A stretch of DNA of 5,539 nucleotides from Nitrospira sp. UBA5699 (GCA_002420105.1 DIHJ01000039.1:4600-10138); one strand, 5' to 3'. Shown: positions 1 through 5,099, counted from the first letter of the stretch. The notes: generated by a model from the sequence alone, not told the origin. A program made the numbers and translations.

Positions 1-522
1 GGGACGACCGGCGGGATCTACCGCTCCGACGATGCGGCGATGTCCTGGAAGAAGATCAACAACGGCCTGATTCCCGAGAAGGAACTGATGGCGTCGATGG
101 CGCTGGGGGTCAACGCGATCGAGATCGATCCGGTCAATCCGGACATCGTCTACGCCGGAACGACGAAAGGCCTGTTCCGCACGGCCGACAAGGGAGATCG
201 GTGGGAACGGATCGGGCACACCCTCCCCGACCCCTTCGTCAGCAGCATCGTGATCCACCCGACGGAACCTTCGCTCCTCTATGTCGGGGGTCCCGGGGGG
301 GTCTGGAAAAGCGCCGATGGCGGGAAGACCTGGCAAGCCGTGAACCGGGGGCTCACGACGCTCAACGTACGGGCCCTGGCGATGGCGCCGAAAAACTCGC
401 AGACACTCTATGCCGGCACAAATGGCAGCGGCCTGTACCGCTCGACCGATGCCGGCGCGACTTGGGTGCCGGTGCCGCTGAACGCGGCGCCGGCGGCAGG
501 CTCAGCACCCTCCTCCCCTTAA
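1..522 (+). CDS. Asp-box (BNR/sialidase-like) beta-propeller protein, C-terminal part (5' end outside window)
   Basis: The frame is open from base 1 to the TAA at 520-522, so only the last 173 residues are seen; the ATG at 40 is internal because the propeller pattern begins before it. Four Asp-box motifs (S-x-D-x-G-x-T-W) lie at visible residues 9-16 (SDDAAMSW, degenerate), 61-68 (TADKGDRW), 104-111 (SADGGKTW) and 148-155 (STDAGATW). They are 52, 43 and 44 residues apart. Each of the later ones is preceded by a strand pattern such as DPVNPDIVYAGT or APKNSQTLYAGT, which is typical blade structure of sialidase/VPS10/YCF48-like propellers. The protein ends in a low-complexity Ala/Pro/Ser tail. 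Such proteins are often exported, but the N-terminus is missing, so location and substrate are unknown. Catalytic sialidase activity cannot be inferred from Asp-boxes alone. It converges on the lipoprotein gene with a 23-base gap. Confidence 0.85.
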   Translation, partial: GTTGGIYRSDDAAMSWKKINNGLIPEKELMASMALGVNAIEIDPVNPDIVYAGTTKGLFRTADKGDRWERIGHTLPDPFVSSIVIHPTEPSLLYVGGPGGVWKSADGGKTWQAVNRGLTTLNVRALAMAPKNSQTLYAGTNGSGLYRSTDAGATWVPVPLNAAPAAGSAPSSP

Positions 523-536
523 CCTCAGCCTTAACC
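517..536. repeat. Short tandem direct repeat CCTTAACC (two copies, 12-base period)
   Basis: CCTTAACC occurs at 517-524 and again at 529-536, spanning the stop codon of the propeller gene and the gap to the convergent lipoprotein gene. No intrinsic terminator is visible here. The repeat is short and may be chance or replication slippage. Confidence 0.4.
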
Positions 537-545
537 CGGACCTTC

Positions 546-1031
546 TTAGTATCCCGATTTCGCGCCCGCGCCGCCGTGCTGATACCGGCTGCTGTAGGAG
601 AGCATCTGGTCGGACAGGGCCTTCCACTCGTCGGCGGTCATCAACTCCTTCATCTTGAACCGCAGACTGAGGATCTTGGCCGACGTCCGCATCCGCTGAT
701 TGTTGGCTTCGTCGAGGATCTTCGTGAATTCCTCCGGCGTCGCCTGGTAGCTGGAGTTCAGCGTATAGAGCTGGCGATGGTAGGCGCGCTCCTGCTCGCG
801 GCCTGTCTTCAATTCCGTCACGATCTCCCCGACGATGCTCTTGACCTGCTGCGCTTTGCCCTGGTCCTTCACCGTCCGGTCGATCAAGCCCGCCATGTCC
901 TGTTGGCCCTTCTGCCAATAGGCGTCGCCCTTCCCTTCGCCCGACATCCCGTGATGGCGGTGATGGGACGAACAGCCGCCCAGAACCAACAGACCCGCCA
1001 GCGATAGCGCCGCCCACTGCATCTTCCTCAT
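546..1031 (-). CDS. Spy/CpxP-like periplasmic lipoprotein (putative metal or envelope-stress related)
   Basis: This 161-residue protein starts with a lipoprotein signal: charged MRK, a hydrophobic stretch at residues 6-18 and lipobox LGGC with the lipidated Cys20. Ser at +2 suggests outer-membrane rather than inner-membrane retention. After the Cys comes a His cluster (H23, H24, H26, H27), then an all-helical, charged region. MTADEWKAL near residues 131-139 sits where Spy/CpxP/ZraP-family proteins carry their LTxxQ motif. I infer a periplasmic chaperone or metal-responsive role by this resemblance; it is not proven. The ATG at 1031 is chosen because it places the signal peptide at the N-terminus and has a strong Shine-Dalgarno, AAGGGAGG at 1044-1037, 5 bases away. 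The frame stays open upstream to 1094, but that extension would bury the signal peptide. The gene is divergent from the 1118 gene. Confidence 0.83.
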   Translation of the reverse strand: MRKMQWAALSLAGLLVLGGCSSHHRHHGMSGEGKGDAYWQKGQQDMAGLIDRTVKDQGKAQQVKSIVGEIVTELKTGREQERAYHRQLYTLNSSYQATPEEFTKILDEANNQRMRTSAKILSLRFKMKELMTADEWKALSDQMLSYSSRYQHGGAGAKSGY

Positions 1032-1036
1032 ACGTG

Positions 1037-1072
1037 CCTCCCTTGCCGTAAAAATGGGAGAGATGATCTCCC
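1037..1072 (-). promoter_or_regulatory. Leader hairpin with T-run next to the lipoprotein ribosome-binding site (possible attenuator)
   Basis: On the minus strand GGGAGA (1072-1067) and TCTCCC (1061-1056) form a perfect 6-bp stem with a 5-base loop. It is followed by ATTTTTA, with the T-run at 1054-1050. Only 5 bases further on is the Shine-Dalgarno AAGGGAGG (1044-1037). The second arm TCTCCC can also pair with GGGAGG of the Shine-Dalgarno (one G-U pair), so the two structures exclude each other. This is the shape of an attenuator or translational switch, but the stem is short. It could instead be a protein-binding dyad. Confidence 0.35.
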
Positions 1073-1074
1073 TG

Positions 1075-1104
1075 TTGTCTCCATCGACCATCATACCGTA
1101 TCAT
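1075..1104 (+). promoter_or_regulatory. Candidate sigma70-like promoter for the 1118 gene
   Basis: TTGTCT at 1075-1080 (4 of 6 to the -35 consensus), an 18-base spacer and TATCAT at 1099-1104 (5 of 6 to the -10 consensus). The expected start is near 1111, giving a leader of only about 7 bases. That agrees with the lack of a Shine-Dalgarno before the ATG at 1118. Confidence 0.4.
1090..1104. promoter_or_regulatory. Imperfect 15-bp dyad covering two divergent -10 boxes
   Basis: Arms ATCATAC (1090-1096) and GTATCAT (1098-1104) match as inverted repeats at 6 of 7 positions around one central base. The right arm contains the plus-strand -10 (TATCAT). The left arm read on the minus strand contains TATGAT (1095-1090), a 5-of-6 -10 for the lipoprotein gene, with an expected start near 1083. 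No convincing -35 is seen for the minus-strand promoter. The site could be a shared operator or a symmetric bidirectional promoter. Confidence 0.4.
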
Positions 1105-1117
1105 CCGCCCGATCACG

Positions 1118-1462
1118 ATGTCCGAAACCGTTCCTCCATCCTCCGATCCGCTTCACGGCCTGCGCGAGGAGTTCCGCGCGCACCTGGAAACCTTTTACGC
1201 CCGGCTGCAACTCGCCCCTCCGTACGAAAGCGTGGAGAAGGCGATTCGAGCTCTGACGACGGCCGTCCATGCCCTGCCCAAACCGGAGCAGGCGCGCATC
1301 GCCGCCGATCCGACCCTGCGATGGGAACACTTCCGCCGGGCCTTCGAAACCTCCGGCCTCAGCAGGAAACACCGCGGCATCATCGCCGGCCTGGCAAAAA
1401 ACCGGGCCGCCCTGGATCTGCCGCCGGACTACGACGGCTTTCTCAGCCTCTTTACGTCGTAG
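1118..1462 (+). CDS. Conserved-looking hypothetical protein, 114 aa
   Basis: I do not recognise this family. The product is a soluble protein with no signal peptide or membrane segment. It is rich in Leu, Ala, Arg and Glu and reads as mostly helical: amphipathic stretches at about residues 12-32 (LHGLREEFRAHLETFYARL), 38-54 and 68-102. It has a Trp-containing patch, LRWEHFRRAFETSGLS, near 67-82. The acidic/hydrophobic C-terminus (PPDYDGFLSLFTS) is short. Steady codon use and its own candidate promoter support a real gene. The ATG at 1118 has no clear Shine-Dalgarno, which fits a near-leaderless transcript from the -10 at 1099-1104. Its stop overlaps the convergent membrane-protein gene by 11 bases. 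Confidence 0.72.
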   Translation: MSETVPPSSDPLHGLREEFRAHLETFYARLQLAPPYESVEKAIRALTTAVHALPKPEQARIAADPTLRWEHFRRAFETSGLSRKHRGIIAGLAKNRAALDLPPDYDGFLSLFTS

Positions 1463-2072
1463 CGCCGGTTCCCTCGACCACGTCGCGCAATTCTTCGTAG
1501 ACCTTCGTCAGCCGGCTGTTCTCCAGACGATAGGAAAACACCACCGTGACGAACCCGAAGGCGAGCACGAGCAGACCGATGCCCAGAATGCCGATCCCCA
1601 TCAGCACCCCGCTGAAGGAGTTGAATCCGCCCTGGACCGCATAGGTGATCATGAACGCCGTCGTCCCCAGACTCACCAGCAGAAACCAGATGAAGGTGAT
1701 GATGGCCGAGGACCAGGGAATCCGCTTGATGCAGAGCGCGTGAACGGCCTGCTCGTCCGGCTTCAGATGAACCATTCCCTTGAGGGGCCAGGCGGTCCGG
1801 AAACTCATCGAGAAGAGATGGTATTGGGGACGCAGGGCGATCTGTTGGAGATCCGGGTAGTAGCGGGCGATGCCGTGGGGCAGCGACAACGCCCCGTTGA
1901 CGTCGCAGCGCTCACGCAGGCGGGCCAGGCTCGCCGGAGCGAAGCGGTCCTCGCTCCTCGCGACTCCGCAACCATAGCGCCCGGCATCCGGCGTCAGGCG
2001 CACGAAGTAGATCCAGTCCCCGAGAATCAGTCCGAGAAACAACACGCCGGCAAACAGGCCCGCGAGAATCAT
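1452..2072 (-). CDS. Integral membrane protein of unknown function, three predicted helices
   Basis: This is a 206-residue protein with hydrophobic segments at about 2-24, 121-146 and 154-180. Between the first and second lies a soluble domain of about 95 residues (25-120) with Cys35, Cys56 and Cys114 and an RYYPDLQQIALRPQYHLF stretch. The C-terminal 25 residues are charged (SRLTKVYEELRDVVEG). The first segment could be an uncleaved signal-anchor; there is no lipobox. No known enzyme or transporter motif was recognised, so no function is proposed. The ATG at 2072 puts the first helix right at the N-terminus; upstream GGGATAGG (minus strand) is only a modest Shine-Dalgarno at 8-9 bases. The gene is convergent with and overlaps the 114-aa gene by 11 bases, and is divergent from the methyltransferase gene across a 270-base spacer. 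Confidence 0.8.
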   Translation of the reverse strand: MILAGLFAGVLFLGLILGDWIYFVRLTPDAGRYGCGVARSEDRFAPASLARLRERCDVNGALSLPHGIARYYPDLQQIALRPQYHLFSMSFRTAWPLKGMVHLKPDEQAVHALCIKRIPWSSAIITFIWFLLVSLGTTAFMITYAVQGGFNSFSGVLMGIGILGIGLLVLAFGFVTVVFSYRLENSRLTKVYEELRDVVEGTGATT

Positions 2073-2173
2073 GCTCGTACCTATCCCACAGCGGCGCGCG
2101 TCGAATCAAGTCTGAGCGCACTCCGGGACGCGCAGACCGCATCCGGTTTCGAGACAAACCCCGGAAGAATTTG

Positions 2174-2202
2174 TTGACTCGACCCCGTGAGTTGGCTATT
2201 GT
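2174..2202 (+). promoter_or_regulatory. Candidate sigma70-like promoter for the methyltransferase gene
   Basis: TTGACT (2174-2179; 5 of 6) and TATTGT (2197-2202; 4 of 6) are separated by exactly 17 bases. The predicted start is near 2209, giving a leader of about 134 bases. That leader contains one small inverted repeat, TGAAC (2273-2277) with GTTCA (2287-2291). No known riboswitch was recognised. This is the best promoter match in the 2073-2342 spacer. Confidence 0.5.
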
Positions 2203-2333
2203 AACGCCTGTTTCGGTCCCGGCGGGTTCCTCGCTCCATTCAGGCGCTCCGCCATTACAGATATTCCCCACTTGAACAGGTCGTCGGTTCATCCCTGCCC
2301 ATCGGGATGCGCAGGACGCACGATGTGTGGGTT

Positions 2334-2342
2334 GGAGGTGAT
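2334..2342 (+). promoter_or_regulatory. Shine-Dalgarno that decides the methyltransferase start
   Basis: GGAGGTGAT directly before the ATG at 2343 matches the full anti-Shine-Dalgarno core over nine bases. The upstream in-frame ATG at 2307 has no such site, so 2343 is preferred. Confidence 0.75.
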
Positions 2343-3071
2343 ATGGATTTACACAAGGTCGAGCGGGTCTATACGTCTTACGCCGGTGTCTACGACAGGA
2401 TTTTCGGCAAGGTCTTCCATGAAGGGCGTGAGTCCGCGATCCGAAACCTGAATGTCCAACCCAACGAACGCATCCTCGAAGTCGGTGTCGGAACCGGCAT
2501 CGCCCTCCCGATGTATCCCCGTCACTGCCGGATCATCGCCATCGATTTTTCCGAAGGCATGCTCGAAATCGCCAAGAAACGCACGGCCGAGCACCGGATG
2601 GACCATGTGACGCTCCATCGGATGGATGCCGGAGCGATGGAATTCGAAGACAACAGCTTCGATACCGTCGTGGCCGCCTATGTCGTGACCGCGGTGCCCG
2701 ATTACCGGAAAGTCGTCAGCGAGATGATCCGCGTCTGCCGCCCCGGCGGCCGCATCATCATGCTCAACCACTTCAGCAAGGAAAACAAGGTGATCGCCGC
2801 GGTGGAGAAGGTGATCTCTCCGCTGACCAAGCACCTGGGCTGGCGCACCGACCTGTCGTTGAATACCGTCCTGGAAGGGACCGATCTGCACGTCGCCCGC
2901 AAGCAGAACGTGAACCCGCTCCGCTTCTGGGCCCTCGTGGAATGTGTGAATTGCAAGAACGGGTATGCGGTGCACAAGAACGGGGTCTCGCATTCGAACG
3001 GCACGACCGTCTACACCCACAGCGCCGGGGCGCATGCGGCCGGCCATACAAGCGAAGAAGCCCTCGCATAG
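2343..3071 (+). CDS. Class I SAM-dependent methyltransferase, UbiE / phosphatidylethanolamine N-methyltransferase (PmtA)-like
   Basis: This 242-residue protein has a complete class I Rossmann methyltransferase core. Motif I is LEVGVGTG (45-52), the acidic residue after strand 2 is D68 (IAIDFS), the motif II region is MDAGAMEF (94-101) with NSFDTVV (104-110), and the strand-5 region is RPGGRIIM (133-140). The N-terminal pattern YTSYAGVYDRIFGKVFHEGR is typical of the UbiE/PmtA group, which methylates quinone precursors or phosphatidylethanolamine. I favour a lipid substrate of the PmtA type, but the sequence does not settle it. After about residue 200 comes a tail of roughly 40 residues with CVNC (201-204) and five His (211, 217, 226, 231, 235), rich in Asn, Ser and Gly, which is not part of the catalytic fold. 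The gene stands alone, ending 18 bases from a convergent gene. The start at 2343 follows the Shine-Dalgarno; 2307 would add 12 residues. Confidence 0.92.
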   Translation: MDLHKVERVYTSYAGVYDRIFGKVFHEGRESAIRNLNVQPNERILEVGVGTGIALPMYPRHCRIIAIDFSEGMLEIAKKRTAEHRMDHVTLHRMDAGAMEFEDNSFDTVVAAYVVTAVPDYRKVVSEMIRVCRPGGRIIMLNHFSKENKVIAAVEKVISPLTKHLGWRTDLSLNTVLEGTDLHVARKQNVNPLRFWALVECVNCKNGYAVHKNGVSHSNGTTVYTHSAGAHAAGHTSEEALA

Positions 3072-3089
3072 GCGAACGCTTCTCAGCCG

Positions 3090-3923
3090 CTACTCCTCAA
3101 CCTGCTCCGCATTCGTCCAGCGCTGCTGCTCCAGCGACTTCCAGTTCAGCCATTCTCCCCCCGGAATGATCGTGTTCCCGACCAGACAGCGGCCCGAGAA
3201 GCGCCGGACGATCAGATCCGACGCGCAGGACAGCACGCGGTTCGCCGCCTGCCCCTGAGCGCCCGCCACCTGCAGGACCATGCCGAAGCCGGGCCCGTCC
3301 AGCGGCCCGTAGAGCATGACATGCACGGCCGCCTGCTCGATCGCATCCGCGCCGAGCGCCGGCAGCAACTTGCCTTCCCATTGAATCACCGATTGCCGCC
3401 CGTTCGACGCCCTGCCCTTTTTCCAGGTACAGGGCAGCCCGGCGGCGTCCAGCGCCTCCAGGAGCCATTCCACCGTCGGCCAGTCGGCCATGGGACTTTG
3501 AAACGTCCAACGGGCGATCGGTTCGCGCGCGCGATCTTCCAGGGCGGGCATGGCCACTTCTTCGAGTTGCGCCTCGTCGCACACCACGTACAGTTCCCCC
3601 TGCGGATCGAACCAGAACCGCAGCTTCCCCGACGTGCACTCCGCCTGGATGACGCCCAGGGTGGAGCAGTCGGCGCCCTCCTGCTCGAAGATCGAAAAGT
3701 CCGTCACGCCCATCATCGTGAGTTTCGCGACGCGGGCCATCTGGCGGATGTGATAGCGCACGACCACCGTCACGGTCGTATCGGCCAGCACCTCGCGCGC
3801 GGAGCCTTCGTCGAACAGGCGCCGCTTCGACATCTGCACGTCCGTCACATAGCCGCCGCGGAATCCGCCCGTGTGGCCCATGAGCCAGCGCAGATCCTCC
3901 ACGTTCTTGATCGGAATCTTCAT
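3090..3923 (-). CDS. Hypothetical soluble protein, 277 aa, family not recognised
   Basis: No signal peptide, membrane helix or known catalytic motif is seen. The protein reads as two alpha/beta parts. Residues about 43-125 have alternating strands (TTVTVVVRYHI; GKLRFWFDPQGELYVVCDE). Residues about 138-265 have a helix WPTVEWLLEALDAAGLP followed by strands (SVIQWEGKLLP; HVMLYGPL; GFGMVLQVAG). The C-terminus holds a Trp-rich stretch, GGEWLNWKSLEQQRW (255-269). Cys occurs at 86, 96, 115, 165, 233 and 246. Even codon use over 834 bases at high GC argues for a real gene. The ATG at 3923 has no clear Shine-Dalgarno; a TACAAT -10 box lies 7 bases upstream. The gene converges on the methyltransferase with an 18-base gap and no strong terminator between them. 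Confidence 0.83.
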   Translation of the reverse strand: MKIPIKNVEDLRWLMGHTGGFRGGYVTDVQMSKRRLFDEGSAREVLADTTVTVVVRYHIRQMARVAKLTMMGVTDFSIFEQEGADCSTLGVIQAECTSGKLRFWFDPQGELYVVCDEAQLEEVAMPALEDRAREPIARWTFQSPMADWPTVEWLLEALDAAGLPCTWKKGRASNGRQSVIQWEGKLLPALGADAIEQAAVHVMLYGPLDGPGFGMVLQVAGAQGQAANRVLSCASDLIVRRFSGRCLVGNTIIPGGEWLNWKSLEQQRWTNAEQVEE

Positions 3924-3930
3924 GAGTGGA

Positions 3931-3936
3931 ATTGTA
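3931..3936 (-). promoter_or_regulatory. Candidate -10 box for the 277-aa protein gene
   Basis: TACAAT on the minus strand (5 of 6 to consensus) lies 7 bases before the ATG at 3923, which would place the transcript start within a base or two of the start codon. No good -35 is seen at 16-18 bases: the nearest, TTGACC, is 27 bases away. Only the -10 and the absence of a Shine-Dalgarno support it. Confidence 0.3.
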
Positions 3937-3987
3937 GCGCAGCGGGATCGGGAACGGCTAGAAGGTCAAGAGAACCGGCCGGCCCGA

Positions 3988-4009
3988 TGCTTGACAATTG
4001 CTTGACAAC
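3988..4009. repeat. Tandem 11-base repeat containing TTGACA
   Basis: TGCTTGACAA occurs at 3988-3997 and 3999-4008, each followed by one variable base, so the period is 11 (about one helical turn). It lies in the 110-base spacer between the 277-aa gene start and the macro-domain gene end. It could be a protein-binding site upstream of the 277-aa gene, or two -35-like hexamers on the plus strand with no clear -10 downstream. Confidence 0.5.
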
Positions 4010-4030
4010 GGCATCCGGGCGGGAATGCCG
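4009..4030 (-). terminator. Weak hairpin just after the macro-domain gene, possible terminator
   Basis: CGGCAT (4009-4014) and ATGCCG (4025-4030) form a 6-bp stem with a 10-base loop that could add two more G-C pairs. On the minus strand it begins 3 bases after the TAA at 4036-4034. Only TTGTC follows it, so the T-run is poor and intrinsic termination would be weak. Confidence 0.3.
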
Positions 4031-4033
4031 CCG

Positions 4034-4543
4034 TTACCCTCGGAGCAGTCTCTCATAGATCGCGAGATCGCCGGCGGAGAAACAACAGAAGATCACCTCA
4101 CGCACGGAAGGGAACTGCCGCAACGATTCATGAACCGTCCCGACGGCAACCAGTGCGGCCTGTTCGACGGGATAGCCGTAGATGCCGGTGCTGATGCCCG
4201 GGAAGGCCAGGCCGGCGATGCCGTTCGCCGCGGCGAGTGCAAGGCAGCGCCGATAGCAGGAGGCGAGCAGCTCCGGTTCACCGTGCTGTCCTCCATGCCA
4301 GACCGGGCCGACCGTATGAATGACGTACCGCGCCGGAAGGCGATAGCCCTTCGTCAGCTTGGCGTCGCCGGTCCGGCAGCCTCCCAGCGCACGACACGCC
4401 TCCGCCAACTCCGGCCCGGCCGCGCGATGGATCGCCCCGCACACCCCGCCGCCCGGCAGCAGGGACTCGTTCGCGGCATTGACGATCGCGTCAACGGCCA
4501 GCGTGGTGATGTCGGCATGAAGGGCGCGAATTGTGGACGGCAT
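4034..4543 (-). CDS. Macro-domain protein, YmdB/MacroD-like (O-acetyl-ADP-ribose / ADP-ribose-protein hydrolase type)
   Basis: This 169-residue single macro domain aligns almost without gaps to my memory of E. coli YmdB. ADITTLAVDAIVNAAN covers residues 10-25 (D11 and N25 conserved). The ADP-ribose loop GGGVCGAIHRAAG spans 31-43, YVIHTVGPVWHGG 73-85 and the second binding loop FPGISTGIYGYP 114-125. YmdB-type enzymes remove acetyl from O-acetyl-ADP-ribose and mono-ADP-ribose from acidic residues. The odd feature is Cys35 where YmdB and MacroD enzymes have the functionally important Asp (GGGVDGAI), so activity may differ. ATG 4543 is chosen because it matches the YmdB N-terminus and the start of the nearby gene remnant. 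A TTG at 4570 would add nine residues but has no usable Shine-Dalgarno. The gene lies 35 bases after the toxin stop on the same strand and is probably co-transcribed with it. Confidence 0.92.
   Translation of the reverse strand: MPSTIRALHADITTLAVDAIVNAANESLLPGGGVCGAIHRAAGPELAEACRALGGCRTGDAKLTKGYRLPARYVIHTVGPVWHGGQHGEPELLASCYRRCLALAAANGIAGLAFPGISTGIYGYPVEQAALVAVGTVHESLRQFPSVREVIFCCFSAGDLAIYERLLRG
4418..4543 (-). repeat. Direct repeat copy A: 5' end of the intact macro-domain gene
   Basis: This 126-base stretch matches 5158-5283 in the same orientation with no gaps. By hand count there are 23 mismatches, about 82% identity. It includes a perfect 29-base run at 4497-4525 matching 5237-5265 (offset 740). 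It brackets the toxin-antitoxin genes on their downstream side. Confidence 0.88.
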
Positions 4544-4578
4544 AGTCGGATCACTGTCCGTCGTTACCAACCTTCACT

Positions 4579-4878
4579 CTAGCCGGAACCTTCTACGCGA
4601 GTTCTAACCCACAAAGGGTTTTTCCGGCAATCCAATACAGCATGTACACGAACGACCTCTCCTTCCCGGCTGTAATAAATGGCAAACGGGAAACGCTTCG
4701 ACAGGCAGCGGTGATACGTATAGACGATGTGATGAATCCCAGCGTGCAGGAGGAGGGAATCGATGTCCGAGAATAAACAATCTAGAAAGTACGTACCCAG
4801 CCCTGGTTCACGACCCTCGTAGAAGCGGAAGCCCTGAATCAGATCCTCCTCAGCCTCATCGAGGATCTCGATTCTCAC
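4579..4878 (-). CDS. RelE/ParE-family toxin of a type II toxin-antitoxin module
   Basis: This 99-residue protein is of normal length for the RelE/ParE fold. It begins VRIEILDEAEEDLIQGFRFYE (typical first strand and helix), then GLGTYFLDCLFSDIDSL (26-42). HRCLSKRFPFAIYY (56-69) and VVRVHAVLDCRKNP (75-88) are the central and last strands seen in this toxin group. RelE-like members cut mRNA at the ribosome and ParE-like members poison gyrase; the sequence alone does not decide. The GTG start at 4878 is preferred because it forms a GTGA overlap with the antitoxin stop and gives the family's usual N-terminus. An ATG at 4917 would add 13 residues and overlap the antitoxin by 43 bases. GC is about 52% over 4621-4860, well below neighbouring genes, which suggests transfer. 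Confidence 0.9.
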   Translation of the reverse strand: MRIEILDEAEEDLIQGFRFYEGREPGLGTYFLDCLFSDIDSLLLHAGIHHIVYTYHRCLSKRFPFAIYYSREGEVVRVHAVLDCRKNPLWVRTRVEGSG

Positions 4879-5093
4879 GACAGCTTGCTGCGGATATCCT
4901 TCTTCGCCGTTTCCCAATCGACGAATCGAGCGGTCCCGTCGGCAACCCGCTGCTGACGTTCATCGAGGACGGTCTTGTGCCAGGCAGGCGACTCGATCGC
5001 TTCCGGAGTGCGGGCAAGGTCTTCCCACAGGGATTCCATTACCGCCAGCTTCTCTCGAAGCGTCATGTCTTTGAGCGGCAAGTTAATCGGCAT
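4875..5093 (-). CDS. Antitoxin, addiction-module component of the PF09720 / TIGR02574 type
   Basis: This 72-residue protein has the usual pattern of this antitoxin family. The helix LTLREKLAVMESLWEDL-like segment falls at residues 11-26 (TLREKLAVMESLWEDL), then ESPAWHKTVLDERQQRVADG (34-53). The C-terminal VDWETAKKDIRSKL (58-71) is the part that normally wraps the toxin. These proteins bind and neutralise a RelE/ParE toxin and, with it, usually repress their own promoter. The gene precedes the toxin and overlaps it by 4 bases, the classic order. The ATG at 5093 has no Shine-Dalgarno and sits 6 bases after a TATACT -10 box, so the mRNA is probably leaderless. Confidence 0.9.
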   Translation of the reverse strand: MPINLPLKDMTLREKLAVMESLWEDLARTPEAIESPAWHKTVLDERQQRVADGTARFVDWETAKKDIRSKLS

Positions 5094-5099
5094 GGCTCA

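Noticed and set aside
201..1007. Long plus-strand open frame (268 codons)
   Set aside because: It crosses the Asp-box gene in another frame and runs antisense to the lipoprotein gene; its Arg/Pro/His-rich translation has no domain pattern. It is a GC-rich shadow.
502..1116. Minus-strand frame of 204 codons over the lipoprotein gene
   Set aside because: It is a different frame of the same region with an Arg/Gly-rich composition; the 546-1031 frame has a signal peptide, lipobox and Shine-Dalgarno.
1269..2177. Plus-strand frame of 302 codons
   Set aside because: It is antisense to the three-helix membrane protein and its translation is low-complexity and charged; the minus-strand frame has clear membrane segments.
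2349..3047. Minus-strand frame of 232 codons opposite the methyltransferase
   Set aside because: It is antisense to a frame with all class I methyltransferase motifs and has none of its own.
3056..3083. Inverted repeat AGAAGC / GCTTCT between the methyltransferase and the 277-aa gene
   Set aside because: It is a 6-bp stem with a 16-base loop and no T-run on either strand, so it is too weak to call a terminator.
3321..4058. Plus-strand frame of 245 codons
   Set aside because: It is Arg/His-rich antisense of the 277-aa protein gene and runs through the intergenic spacer, with no domain signal.
4034..4543. DarT-DarG type toxin-antitoxin system
   Set aside because: The macro domain lacks the extra C-terminal domain of DarG and is YmdB-like. 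The neighbouring toxin is RelE/ParE-like, with no DarT ADP-ribosyltransferase in the window.
4879..4917. Longer toxin from ATG 4917
   Set aside because: It would add 13 residues not typical of RelE/ParE toxins and overlap the antitoxin by 43 bases; the GTGA overlap start fits better, though this is not certain.
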